Assembly (NCBI RefSeq): GCF_021155765.1 | Contig: NC_060115.1 | Coordinates: 11,388,493 to 11,452,492, forward strand | Reading direction: 5' to 3' | Origin: Diprion similis | Taxonomy: Eukaryota > Arthropoda > Insecta > Hymenoptera > Diprionidae | Length of the DNA stretch: 64,000 nucleotides | Shown: positions 22,801-35,600 of the stretch, piece after piece | Position numbering within the stretch: the first letter of the stretch is position 1 | Layout: every line of letters begins with the position of its first letter | Notes under the pieces: generated by a model | Database searches by the model: none | What the model saw: only the letters and a program-made list of their open reading frames with translations | Told to the model about the DNA's origin: nothing | Made by a program: the position numbers and the translations under genes

Positions 22801-25800
22801 CAGACAATGCTCACCCTGATCTCGATAAATTATGGAACACCGGCTTGCCGTTACATTACGCCATAGCACACCATTCCTCCTAACTCAGAATTCGGGGGGG
22901 AATAAAAAACTAGGATTACTGATTCGTACAAGGACCAGAATATCTCAAATTTTTCTTCCTACAATTTCAAAATGTGGATAGTTTAAGCACAAAAAGTTAA
23001 AAGTATGGAAAGACGAAGTTTAGAAAGTCCACACAACGTGGAACAGTCAAATCGAGTATCTGGATAGGAATCTATATTATCGAGAGGAATTGCGACGATT
23101 CTACACTTTCGCATTCTATTTTCTGGCTTTTTTTTCTAATCTTTTACTTCTTCATACTTCGACTTTTAACATTTTTATATTTTATGTATTAAGTTTTCGC
23201 TTTTTTCAAAATTCGATACTGTGGTCCGTCGATTTTTGGATTTTTCTATATTTTTATCCCCACCCTTAGAATTTGTCTCACAATTTTTTTCAAGCTTATC
23301 AATTTCATCTTTTCTGTCATAATATTTATTTTTACTTCACCAGAAAGTTTCGTTTCCTCTCGATCTTCTTTCAGTTCACGAACTTTCTGTATACTTTCGT
23401 TGTATCCACCTTTTTTTAGTTGTTCTTATTATTATTATTATTATTATTTTTTTTTTTTTCTCGGATCTGAGAAACAGTTTTTCATTTTGACAAATTATTG
23501 GAATAGTTTGAACGGATTTTGCGTTCGGTAAAGTTATAATTTATATTCATACTATACGCAATTATATGCTGTACGATTTTGCTATGTTTTTACATTCGTT
23601 TTTCTATCTACAACTTTTTTTTTTCTCTTGTTTTGTTTTTAGAGAAGAAGCGTGGCTGAAGAGAATATTTTGCGTGGATAATTAGATACAGAAATAAAAT
23701 ACACAAGTTTAACGATCGTTATACATTTTAGTATTAATTTTTGTATAATACCGTATGTAAAAGCTTCTCGTTATTTTTTCTAATTATAAAGCTTTCGAGG
23801 TTGATTTTTATTCGGCTGTATGTACACTCGCCGTTGACCGACCTCATTTTATATTGAAATACGAAGGGAGATATGAGCTTTTGAATTGCCCGAGGCTTTC
23901 GGCGAGGCGAAGGGAAGTATTAAAAGCGCTCGCGTTCACGGAAGTTTGATTTTTATCAACAGAGGTGCTTAATCAGTATTGCGAATTGAATATAAACATG
24001 GAAATTAAGGATCTTTTGCGTCGGACTACGTAGACGAAATTCCTGCTACTTGATTTAGCAATAATTTAATTTAGCAAACATATTTTAAATACGTCACGAA
24101 AACTTTGAAGATTAGTATCTTATATTCATTTGCTTTATAAAATTTTATACAAAAGCTGATGTCATTTCTTTGATATCGTTTCGCAGTTTTTTGCTTTAAT
24201 TTTTAAAATATAATCACGAGATTAGAGGAATTTTAATGTCAATTAATTACAAAAATACCCCTTAAATACAATCTTACATATATAACAAAAGAAAGATGAA
24301 ACCGAACAAAATGAAATCATAACATTTTTTCTTCCAGATAAAAATGAGCCAAAAAGTATTTCGTTCAGAGTTTTGAAATTTTTTTTCACACTACTTTGTA
24401 GCGTTCGTTCGCGTTTACTTCCTGCAAAAAAAATTCATTCGCTGATTATTTTTTCCTATAAATTTTTGCGCATTAATTGATAAAGTCAAGACTATTTTAC
24501 AGTAATTATTTTCCAAGCTTCAGAATGAGCATAATATAAAGTGTATTTACGTTGACTTTACACACCACGCGGTGAGGAAAAGTATTGTTTTCGCAACTCA
24601 ACTCTTCCAAGGAAGTAAAACTTTGGCTGAGTGGCGCAAAACTTTCCCCAAACTTTCTGGAAGCTTTGAATTAGCTTGATGTGCTCGCGCCTGCGCGAAA
24701 ATTACGCGCCCTTGGAAATTCCTTTACTTATAATAACTTATTTATCATCGGATCTTCTACAATTTAGACAAGGTTTTGAAAAAGCTGAGTTAGAAAAAAT
24801 CTTTCATAGAAAATATTTAGGTAAACGTATTTTATGCTTCAGATGTAATATATATATATAGATATATATATATATATACATTATAAAAATGTTTTTTTGG
24901 TTTTTGATTTTTAGATTAATTTAGCTCTTTTTATTGATATTATAGTCACAAGTTTTTAATTGATTAATTGAAGTAATTTTCAGATAATAATTATTAAGCT
25001 ATAATTAGACGCGTTTTGACAATATATAATCAAATTTTACTGTCATTTATACTTTGTGATATCTTTTTTACGATTTTTACAACTCAAAAAACACACCCCT
25101 TGAAAGCACGAATGAAATTTCCGCGCAATATCGTCAATCCCGGAATTTCTTGTAACTCTTGCGGACTGAATCGTGTTTTATTTTAAACATAATAAGTCGA
25201 AAATCAGCTTTTCTTAATTGGTGTTGTGACTTTGAATCAATTTATATATAATTGTGAAAAGTTTATCATCTCGACAAGCTTATAGACTCGCTTTTCATTG
25301 CGTTCAATTTCATTCATCCAAATTGACATTTAATTAACCAAATAAACGTGAATGTTGGAAAAAATAAGAAGAAAAAAAAATTCAATTCTGAATAAAAATA
25401 ATGTACCGTCTAAACTAATCGGTGAACTCTCGTATTTCAAATCTAATCGAAATGCCGGATTCCATACGCAGCTAGTGCATTTCTCATTTCAACCGCATAA
25501 CTCGCAGCTCGTAGGTATCAGCACATATCAAATTGCATCTGTTGCTAAGTTTTCACGCAGCTTTCCGTGGCGACGAGCCGAGAGTCGAGAGTCTGTAGAT
25601 TTCATCTCCGTCTCGTAACTGCAGACGGACGGAGAGGGAATCGAGAGGGGGGGAGTGCAGAGGAAAGAAGGAAAAGGGAAGGAGAGACACCCTCGAAATC
25701 GATAAAACATATCTCCGGGAAATATTTACATCCCTTGAAAAGTATATAATATTATATATGTAAACACACACACACACGCACTAAAAAAACTATTATTTCA

Positions 25801-28800
25801 TTTTTAGTTAGTCACCGTGAAAATATATCGTTCAAGATGACGAAACAAAATTCTGTTAAAGTTTGAGCTCTTAACTTAATTAATTTTAATTAATATTTTA
25901 AGGTATGGCTATTTGCGATTTTCTAATTTTTTAGGCCCTATTTGACACACAGTTCTCGAGAGATTACGGTTTTACACTCTACTAAAATTTTCTTCTTTTC
26001 CTCAAACGTAAATATCGATTACGTTTTTCGACAGCTAGCTCTTTTTTTTAAATTATCATCTTGTGCTGAAGATTTTGTAATATTTTTTTCGACTTGTGTA
26101 CTACACTTTGATCTCTTACGCGATTTTACAGTTTAGGTCAGTTTCAGATACAGTAGTACACGATAATATTCAATAGTATATTAACGTGGAATAAAAATTC
26201 GCTAAACAAATGTCTACGCGTAGTTGAAAACGTTTTTGTATCGGCGCACTTCTTTGTTTTCTAAATCGGACGATTATCGAGTGGAATTTCATCGCGGCCT
26301 CTGCATGTATATAACCGTGTTAATTGGTACAGATCGAGGGTACATTGTTTCTGCGAAATTTTTATTTTTGATAAATTTATTACCTGTACATAGGCCTGGA
26401 TCTTGACAATAAAAGAGCGGAAAAAATATACACTAAAAGAAAAATATACAAACTTAATACTAAATAGTATAATACAAAAGAAACTTGGTACAATGTATCG
26501 TAGTACTTTACATATAATACGAGTACATTACACAGTGCTTTCTCTTTTTTTTTGTTTATATATTACTGAAGACTTTTTTTTTTAAACGTATAAAAGGAAG
26601 ATTTTCAAAATCGTTTGACAATTTACTCAATTTCTTATGCTATAATATAATTATACTTAATGTTATTTCAATTATTTGCAATTAATCGATTCGTATAAAG
26701 AGAATGAAATTTTATTTGAAAATTAGGCCTCTTGAATTATATATAAATTTATACCATGCACAAAAGTTTTTTTCATGTAACTTTTTACACGGAGTTTTCG
26801 CTGCTGCGCGTATCGCGAGGGTAAATAACCGTTGTAAGATAATTACGGAAGATATTGTAAGATCTTGACTAAGTAATAATAACCGAAAACATATAACATA
26901 GTATATACGTGTACATATGCACAGATTTATGTATGTATAGGTGTAGATAGAAGGAGAGATCGAACGATAGTAATGCGGCAAGTTTTTCACCCCACATGTA
27001 GGGGTGTAATGTAATATACAAGACGTCTTACACGCGAATAACTTTGAACTTGAACGCTTTTGTGACGAGAATTATGGGTAAAATAATACGCGGCATTAGG
27101 AGTTGATTGTGGAAATATTAATAATAAAATTAAATATAATAAAATGATTTTTTTTTATTCATGTACAGGGATAAAGTTGCATAATATATAAATTATCAGA
27201 TTATTGTAAAAATAAGACAAGTAAATAAAGGTAAAACAGATTGTGTAATTATCAACTGAGCGAAATAAGTCAGAGCGATGATTTCGTTAATCCGCGTTGG
27301 AAGTTCGAAATTTGAAATCTGATTGTATAAGTTGAAAATTTTCGATGAAAACTGCGGAAAAACTCGATAATACTAATGCTTGGATATGTTTTTGTGTGTT
27401 ACGCAGAAGCAGGTCGTTCAGCGTTTGCGCAAAGAGGTGAAGCTGTACGAAGCGGCAAATTCAAATGGCGGCAAAGTCTCTATAGGCTCGTTATTAGGAT
27501 TGAACAACAACGACAGTATAACGAATAATAATGTGACGAAAAGCCGCGAATGCGAGCAAACCGTCAATGGGAATAATTTCAACGTATTGAGACGCAGATT
27601 GTCGAAAGACGATTACGAGGATGAAATTCAAAACGTTGATCTACCCTCACCCAGTCGTCATTTTCGAAATAATTGTTCCAGGTAAGCTGCGAGAACGGTG
27701 TTAATTGTGAAAAATGTTACATTTTTAACTGCTGAAGATTTTCTTCACCCTCTTGCCAAAATTGATATTTGTCTCTTTAAGTTTTGGATAGAGTTTCACA
27801 GAGAAATATTTTCACCGGTTTTGGAGGATTTAATTTATTCTGATTGAAAACAGGTCACAGTTATTGTTTTTAATACGAAAATAACATGCTAAGAATAATC
27901 AGAATTTAATAAATTTCTTTAACGTAAGTTCATCTGTGTGCCTTATTCATTCTCAATATGATTGATTTTGACAGGGAAAGAACAAGATTCAACCGAATAG
28001 ATTCAAACGACGAGGATATCGTCGAAATTGGAACGGATGAAAATTCGACTGAGAAACCGATCCCTGATGATATTTACCAAGATCTTCATTATAAGCAGCA
28101 GAATTTTCTTGGATGTCTCGGATTGATCACAGCCGACAAACACACGGAATTACAAAACAAAAGAGCAGAAAGAAAACGCAGGAGTACCGCCAATCCACAG
28201 TTCGTTTATTCTAATTGGGAAATTCCTACTGTAAGTTTATAACTGTTTAATCGAAACCCGTTTGTAAACTTGTTCGCTCACAAAGACTTGAATCGCATGC
28301 TTTATTATACTTACATCCAAAGTGGAAATAAATTTTAAGCACATTACAAAAATTAACATCGATTTAATTTCAGAAAAGAAAAAGACACTCGTATCTGCAA
28401 TCGAATGGGACAGCACCGCAAACACGACAAACGACAGCTCGATTAAATGGCCCATCTCCACCTCCGTCTAAGGTGGGAGGTTTAAAGTCATCTTCGCCGC
28501 TTTCTGCAGCTTCCGCAAAGTCGTTAATTCCAACGCAAAAGTCATCGACAAGACCAAATATACTTAGAAATAATCAAGAAAGTAAAGTATTTGCGGGCAA
28601 AACGAAATCCGAGAATAGTTCGAGCCACGGACAGCAGTCTAACGTTAAGTCGGTTACATCGGTGGGAGGCAAAGCTGTTCACATACCTGGTCTACCCTCG
28701 AGTTTGACCATCGAAAGGATTGAAAATAAATTCTGCGCAGTTTGTATTCTCTGTAGAAAATCTGGTATGTATTTATTTGACGCAATTCATTCATGCACAC

Positions 28801-31800
28801 GCACTCGTTAAATTTGTACATTCGTTTGAACAAAGTAACTTTGCTTTTACGCAGGTTCTACTTTAGAGGTCTGCGAAGTTTGTGGTTCATATTTTCACAC
28901 TACTTGCCACGTGGCTTTAAGCTCGCCTTTCAGAACCTGTCCAAAATGTACCACTAAAACTGAGGAAATAGATTGTGATCAAAACAGTAGCGATACCTTA
29001 GCAATTGAGACTAGAAGGGAAATTGAAATTGGTAAGTAATTACTGCATTTTTAATTACGTATTATTATATTTATAAGTCATGACGTTGTGAAAAAAAATC
29101 TCAGAGTATTTTGAACTCTTAACGTGAATTGTATGTATCGTAAAATCGATACAAGCTGTATTTACCATTAATAGATTACATTAATAATGTTTGCGGACAA
29201 GCGCGTGAATTTAATTGCAGAAATTCATCCTCGTTCAATGTAATAATTCTTCATGACAATCTAGTCGACATATTGACACGATTTAAAATGTTTCAGACAG
29301 CTCTGATTTATATATATGAATTTTATTCGCTAAACTTTGAAACTTATCGATTTTTACTTATCGTTAGTACCTTGTGCTTATATTTTAACCGATCGTTGAC
29401 AAAGTAAACTCAAGAGCTAATGTCTTCGTGAAGAAACAGTCGGACAATCAATACTTGTATAGACATTATTTCACTTTTTTGATATTTGAAATGTAAATTA
29501 AGATGCGTCTAATCTATGTTGTGGGCAGATAGTGCAAATAAAACTAACTATCTAAAGAATGTTAATACATGCAATGTATTCACGAAGTTTTCTTATGGAC
29601 TCTTATCAGAATTGCTGATACATATTCATCAACTAATGCATTAATTGATTGTTTACTTCAATTTCTGTATCATTAATGAACATTCGTTGACGCTGAGCGC
29701 TCAAAGCTTTTTCACTAACTGTCTACAGCATTTTTTTTCATACGATACTATCTGGTTGTATGCCTTGAATGTCGAAAAAAATACATTCGAACTAAAAATT
29801 GAAAATAGAAAAACAAAAGGTAAAAATGTCTTGCAGAAGAAAAAGAGAGAGAGAGATATGAACTGCGCGAGAGAAACTCGGATTTGAGATTGCAGGTTTA
29901 TGAATTGGAAAAACGCTCACAACTCCTTGGCCAATCTCTTCAGGTTTGTCACGGCCTGTACAGAAAACGAATCATAAAAAACTATTTTTATTAATTTGGA
30001 ATGTGTTATTCTACCTTTACATCTACTAGTATTTTTGCCTATTCGTTTAGTTTTTGGCTGTCGTTATTTTACTGGTAATTGAAAATCGACGTATTTTTAG
30101 AAATTGAGCCATTTTGCTTTTTTGATTTAAATACTTATTAGAAAATATAAAGTTTGAAAATTGATATTGCGTTTATCTTTGCTAATCGCTGCGGTATTCT
30201 TTATTTTACTGTCACAACCTTACTATCTGATTAAGAAAAGTGATATAGAAAATATTTCAAATTCCTATGTTACATAATATGTGATTCCGTGATTTATGTA
30301 ACTGATCGTTATGTGACATTTATTTCACAGAGATCGACATTTTCAAGGCAGTTATAATCAATTGTTGTAATAATTTCACTTATTTATGCAGTTTTTTTTT
30401 GCAGCGTATTCCCATTTCACATCTGTATTTGATTTTAATACTATCCACCGTTCATATAATATGTGTAAATTGGCTATGAATTCAATTAGGTATTTTTACT
30501 TTCATATCTGTAGCTTATTAACTAACGTTTTATCATTATTTTGCCGTATTTATGTAAATTTTTTATTCTTGAAATTAAGATTCACTCAAGATTTTTGGAG
30601 CATGCTCGATTCGTTTCACATGTATACTTGTACACAGTGCACAGCGAAAAGGAATTTGTTTAGCAAGTATTCTTTATTTTATTTAAATAAATGAGAAATG
30701 GAATTATTTACTTAATTGGAACAATTTTTTCCTTTTGTAAATTCATTTGCCTTGATTGTAGCATTTTAACTGTTGGAAAATACAACCAGCGTCTTGGACA
30801 TTGAATTTATTTGCATTGTTATTTCAGCAACAACATCGAACGCGTCAAGAGATGTTGGGGAAACAAGAGAAGACTCAGAGGTCCGTAAAACGCCTGGTGG
30901 ATTTCATAAAGCTGATGCAGCAACAGAAGGACCCATCCCAGCAGCCCTCAACGTCAACCAGCTTCCATCCTCAACCTTCCTCATCCCTATCGTCCCGAAC
31001 TCCATCCCCTCCTCCACCGTCTCCACCGCCATCTCCTCTTCCCCCTCATCCTCCACATTCGACGTCGATCAGTCTGAGACCACTGTCTCATCTGCAGCAG
31101 CTGTCAACAATGGAGAATCAAACGTCAGCACATCTTACTCCTCAATTCTCATCAACCGACTCTCAAGACCACCAAGCATCGAGTCGGACACCAAGGTCAC
31201 CTACGCCTACCAGTTTCCAATCACAGTTGGTCAGCAAGAAAAATCACAGTCTTACCTCATTGTCAAAAAAATCTCCGAATCATCAAAAACCACAGCAAGA
31301 AGTAAACAATTATCATCATCATCATCTTCGTCAACTGTCCCCGGAAATAAGCCTGATAAGCGAATCCCTGTCGCCACCACCGTCGACGCTCAACAATCTT
31401 CAAATGCAAGTTTCAATGACGACGCTCAATCAGAGGTCAAGTCTGTTGCTCACAGAGAATCAGTGGGAAGATTCAAAAAGTACAATGGACAAGAGCCTGC
31501 TAAGCCAGGTGAAGATGCACCGCCAAAACCTGCTAAATCAGAATCAACAAACTGTTTTAACAGCGAGAAGTGCCTCACCAAACAGCACTCTAAACTCAAC
31601 ATCAACCAGCTCCGAACACCAAGACAATCGAACAGTTTTATACCCCTCCACAGTATTATTGGCCGCCCAAAAACTATCGACAAACCTGACGTCGCGAAAG
31701 AATCAGAGACACGAAAAGTCGGACAATCCTGCTGCGAACCCGTTGCCCACTGTTCAAAAGCCAAATCAAAAACAAATTTACTCTACTCATTGTTCTCAAG

Positions 31801-31973
31801 CAATAACGAGTCCCATCCCTTCACCGGTAGTTTTGTCCAGTCGCAAGATCCAGCCGCAGAACAAATCCAATCAGAATTCAAGCTCCAACCACCTGAAAAT
31901 TACCAATCGAAATGCGACAAACGCAAACCTGGAATTCATTCTTCCTCCGTCTCAAATTTCTCAGAATACGTGA
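13891..31973 (+). CDS. PHF21A/BHC80-like PHD-finger protein, isoform A (9 coding exons)
   Basis: Coding exons are 13891-13968, 16659-16691, 18427-18492, 27407-27681, 27975-28230, 28374-28764, 28855-29031, 29837-29943 and 30828-31973, in phase throughout, giving 842 residues. The first three exons and the start of the fourth form an N-terminal coiled coil (LQDEIHSVQNKLKYAIQNHQ, then QVVQRLRKEVKL) that lines up with the start of PHF21A. A signature block follows (LGLITADKHTELQNKRAERK), then RRSTANP. Next comes a C4HC3 PHD finger with Cys360, Cys363, Cys373, Cys376, His381, Cys384, Cys395 and Cys398. A second coiled coil (YELEKRSQLLGQSLQ, then VKRLVDFIKLMQQQ) and a Pro/Gln/Ser-rich tail complete it. 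In vertebrates this family joins LSD1-CoREST and reads unmethylated H3K4 in neuronal gene repression, so a nuclear chromatin role is expected. PHF21A versus 21B cannot be decided. Confidence 0.87.
13969..16658 (+). other. PHF21 intron 1 with a GC donor
   Basis: The donor is CAG/GCAAGT and the acceptor CTCGCAG. Using the GC donor gives Q-VYVGKLNEDPN, which aligns with the PHF21A coiled coil. The nearest GT, four bases on, breaks the frame relation to the later exons. A run of about 25 C lies at 15056-15080. Otherwise the intron is AT-rich without recognisable features. Confidence 0.75.
16692..18426 (+). other. PHF21 intron 2
   Basis: A 1.7-kb AT-rich intron between a GTAAGT donor and a TTCCAG acceptor. 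It holds a short (TAA)n run near 18221-18240 and nothing else I can name. Confidence 0.7.
18493..27406 (+). other. PHF21 intron 3 (8.9 kb)
   Basis: The donor is CAG/GTATGT at 18493 and the acceptor is ACGCAG at 27401-27406. The intron contains long T runs (18505-18526, 19010-19030), a TA repeat near 20908-20933, a GGGTCA palindrome at 20432-20462, a complete foldback element at 21692-22322, and a GC-richer island at about 22580-22880 without coding features. (TTA)n lies near 23428-23450. Open frames inside are short and not credible as genes. Confidence 0.7.
21692..22322 (-). mobile_element. Foldback MITE-like element, copy 1
   Basis: The copy is 631 bp, bounded by ATTAGGGTGGCGC and its inverse GCGCCACCCTAAT. 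About 170 bases at each end form an imperfect inverted repeat containing GAGTCTCGTGTGACAAAATG and GGACAG. The AT-rich core between the arms is not palindromic, but GAGCGACCT motifs recur in both orientations. There is no transposase frame, so it is non-autonomous. It sits in a TA-rich stretch, which suggests TA target sites. It lies in PHF21 intron 3, with its core in the same orientation as copy 5 and opposite to copies 2 to 4. Confidence 0.85.
29837..29943 (+). other. Frame-switching 107-nt exon of PHF21
   Basis: The exon is bounded by TTGCAG and CAG/GTTTGT and encodes a Glu/Arg-rich coiled coil (YELRERNSDLRLQVYELEKR). Its length is not a multiple of three (3 x 35 + 2), so inclusion or skipping selects which of the two open frames is read in the last exon. 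The GTTTGT donor is weaker than the GTAAGT donors used elsewhere in the gene, which fits optional use. Confidence 0.7.
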
Positions 31974-32692
31974 AATTGGAAGAAGCGCATTTATCAGCGC
32001 CATTTAGACCAAACCTAGAACGAAAAAGCCCAGAGATTAGTGCAATTCCAGAAAAAAAAGAAGATTCAGTCTTTCTTTTGGATGTAAACGAGGGCGATGA
32101 CGCTCCATTGCTTGCAACAAATGACTCACCCGAAAGTGAAAGTAGAGATAATGATGCTGATTCAAACATTGGCAAAGAGCGGGCTGATATAAATCCAGAT
32201 TTCACAAGCTTTGAGGAATATCATAATGAGAATTTGAAAACGACTCTGAATTTCATAGCGATCGAGAAAAAGCACAGTAACACTTACATCAAGTTTCACA
32301 ATTTTGATGAGTGCGGTGATTCGGGGGAAGATGAATATTCAGACAAGACTCGCCGGCAGGAGACAATCAGGCAAGATCTGAAGATACTGAGAAATGAACT
32401 ATCGCAAAAGAAAAACTATCTTGCACTTCGGAAAAAGTTCCTGCCCCCTAAGATTAAGCCTGAATTCGAGAGACAAGACTTACCAATGAACGATCACGAA
32501 TTCATAATAAAAGATGCGGACGATAATGATAGAATAATCTTGCTTGGCAAAAGTCGTATTACCACAATAACAGAAGAAGAAAGCAAGGCAAAATTGGGTA
32601 TGAATGTTGTATCCACAGAGAACATGCAGGTCCTTGAACAGTTTGAGTCTGCTATGCTAGAGGTCGACAAAGATGAAACTACCAATTGTTGA
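30828..32692 (+). CDS. Second reading frame of the terminal PHF21 exon (isoform B tail)
   Basis: From 30828 the frame one base back from isoform A is open to a stop at 32692, a run of 621 codons. The first 382 overlap isoform A. The last 240 or so are used by no other frame and look coding: acidic, with SVFLLDVNEGDDAPLL, HNFDECGDSGEDEYS and RQDLKILRNELSQKKNY. Exon 7 ends at 29031 one base into a codon. Joining it directly to 30828, which skips the 107-nt exon 29837-29943, enters exactly this frame (GCA ACA ACA TCG). The predicted protein has 1046 residues and lacks the second coiled coil. I do not recognise the tail. Other possibilities are a -1 ribosomal frameshift from isoform A or an unseen splice. 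The open frame is certain; its use is inferred. Confidence 0.55.
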
Positions 32693-35600
32693 AACTAGTT
32701 TTAAGCGTACCAGTAAATTAGGATATTTAATATAAATGAGAGATTTGAAAAATGTCTTTCGTTCGCTCAATACATCATACGTTATTAATACTCTTTTATT
32801 ATCTCAACTACTTCTCATCTCTATGCTCTAAAGTGTGGATTCAAAGGATTACAGTAATTAATATAAGTCGACGCTTATTGATTGCAGTTTGAAGTGCGAA
32901 TAACAGCGTCTACGAATTTTAGGAGTAACCCAGACAATATTCAAACCCTGAAATCGTCTAAAGTCCATTTACGCGATTTTCCATATGCCAAAAATCAATG
33001 TTTAGGCTCATAGTTGTAACATTGTAAACGATATTCTAAAGTTGTTGTTTGGCGAAGTTTGTTCTTTTCATTGCATGCAAGATTTTTCAAGTTAATAAAT
33101 ATTCATTAAGGAATACTTGATTTGAATTTTTCTTTAATCAAGGATTGTTTCTAAGAAGACTATTATTATTATTATTATTATTATTATTATCGTCATTATT
33201 ATTATTATGTTATGTGGGACCAGGAAAGAAGCAAAAGGGATAGAAGTAACAGAAATAATTATCTTAGAATGCAGGATTTCAAACAAAACTATATAATATG
33301 TAGAGTGAATTCCTAACGACTACATGATCCGTCGTTTGCTAAAATTTACTGTGTATGCGCCACAATTTGAGAGGGGCTGTTTAACAGTTGTCGCTAGCAA
33401 TTGTGCTCAATACGGATAACTGTTGGGATTTTTGAGTTTACGTACATTGCAGCGAACTGTTGTCCTAAGTTATGACGGTTGCTTTGATTGTAGCGCCTGT
33501 GCATTAAACCTCAGCAGTCGACGGACTATGCAGGCGGTAGGAATTTACTCTATATATTGCTTAGATAATAAAATATATCGACGAAACTGAAAATATTTAT
33601 CATACCTATATATTTCTTTAAAGTTATTAAATTCAGAATTGATCCAATTTTAATTATGACATCATTTCTCAGTAAATTCAATAAATTCATAAACAGCAAT
33701 AGTAATCTATAGTGATGATAAAAACGAAAAATCGTTTTATGTACTCGTGTAGTATGAATAAACGAATTGCTTTTTTACCATAAGTGGATTGAGGGAAATT
33801 TTGATTGTGTCTAGGTAATGATTCATGATTACATCTCGATTGTTTTATTTAATTTTTACTCTGTAAGGGATTGTCTTACATCACATAAACGAGTCAAAAA
33901 TGAAGCCATATCTTAGAATGAAGTAAATAACTGCGAGGGTAGAGGTGGTCACAAAAGTTGCTTTGAGAATTTTATAATGTAAGATCTAAACTATATTAGT
34001 AGGTATTATAATGTATGGTATTATATTATTAACACGTGCAAAATAATTATGTTATTATTATTATTACAATATACATAGGTATAAATTATTATTCTTGGAG
34101 TGCAAGAAAAGTTTATTAATAATCCATATGGATCTCCAAACCTGTTTATCTGACTTTGCGATGTTACAAAAGGCACATATCTGAGTATAATTATAGGAGT
34201 AGTAAATTGGAGATTGACAATATTTTTTCTCTCTTCTCTCTCTCTATCTCTGACATTCTCCCTTCTCTGCAAGAGCTTAGGATACACGTATAATGCCTAC
34301 ATCTACGTAACCAAGTCATATTGCCATACTGCCTTAATAGTCGTTTAAAAAGTACCTATACGAAACAACATTGGAAAGTAGGTAATGAAAAAGAAAGAAG
34401 TGAACGAAGAATATAACCAAATAATAATATAACTTGTAATTAATTAATTAATTATTTATTTATTCAATATTGCTCACTCAATTATATAACCAGAAAACAT
34501 TTTTTCACTATTGTCAGTCAATATAAAGAAAAGTTCGCCGTATATTCATGTCGTATATTAAGTTCACGTTGACACTGTTTTCGTTGTTTGTTTTTTTTAT
34601 TATGCAATGCATGTGTTATTGTTTACTCTTAAGTGTCACGTCTAGAACATAATAATGTTATAGCCACGGTGCTACGATTCGCCGGCCGTAAACCGATGTT
34701 ATTATGTTGATTTCGATTTTCCAGTTAACAATATATCTTATCATTATGCGTCTAATGTTATTGAGATGTAAAAATCCGTTTTCTTCTCCATCTCTTCCTC
34801 TTTTTATTTTACCCAGTATTGAGAAAAGATTGTTGCGAGACTAGGCGATGAGATTAATCGAAAAATTCGTATTTTTTGAATAAAGTGATTGAAAAATATC
34901 GTTGCTTTACACAGTTTTTCTAATTATATTTACCTATACCCAAATGTCGAATATATTCATGGGTACAAGCTAAATTAACATAAGTCAATATATTTATACG
35001 AACATAACATTCGACGTTGAATACTTGCAAATATAGTTCATATATGTTTATATTAATTGAGAATTTCAAATGTACATTTTTCAACACAAATACTTTAAAC
35101 CGCGCGCCATTAAATGTTGGTTCAATTCCGCTTTGCGCTTATTGGTGGAACGGTAACAGAATTTCTATCTTATCCACCGCGGATGATGAAACAAATTAAC
35201 AATCGAGAATCAAAAAAGTTGTCGCTACGATGCATGTCCTCGACTACATTTTGAAGCTGACATATAATTTCCAAAGAATGAACCGACATATTATAGGTAA
35301 GTTGGTAAAATTTGGAGAATTATACGTAAATGAAACTCTAGTTCCTCAGGAACTGTTCCTGGGATTTTTTCGAGCCAATATGTTTCGCGTTAAATATAAA
35401 TTAATTTTTTTATTTCGGCCCTTCGATTATCGTCCGCCATTATGAATCGAATTGTCGTTAAAAGATAATGACAGCATATAATTGTAAATAACATTATAAT
35501 TTCCTATAAACTTGGCTGCAGCGCTAATGAAAATAGCGACTGATTAAACCGCGTGTATGTCTGATCAATGGATTGTGTAATTTCGGCGAATTTTCAAAGT

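Noticed and set aside
30773..30827. An ATG upstream of 30828 in frame B as the start of an independent 639-codon gene
   Set aside because: This part is intron sequence just before a good acceptor (ATTTCAG). The phase match to exon 7 when exon 8 is skipped explains frame B better than a separate gene does.
35090..35140. Possible tRNA T-loop (GGTTCAATTCC)
   Set aside because: No matching acceptor stem, D-arm or anticodon arm could be formed around it.
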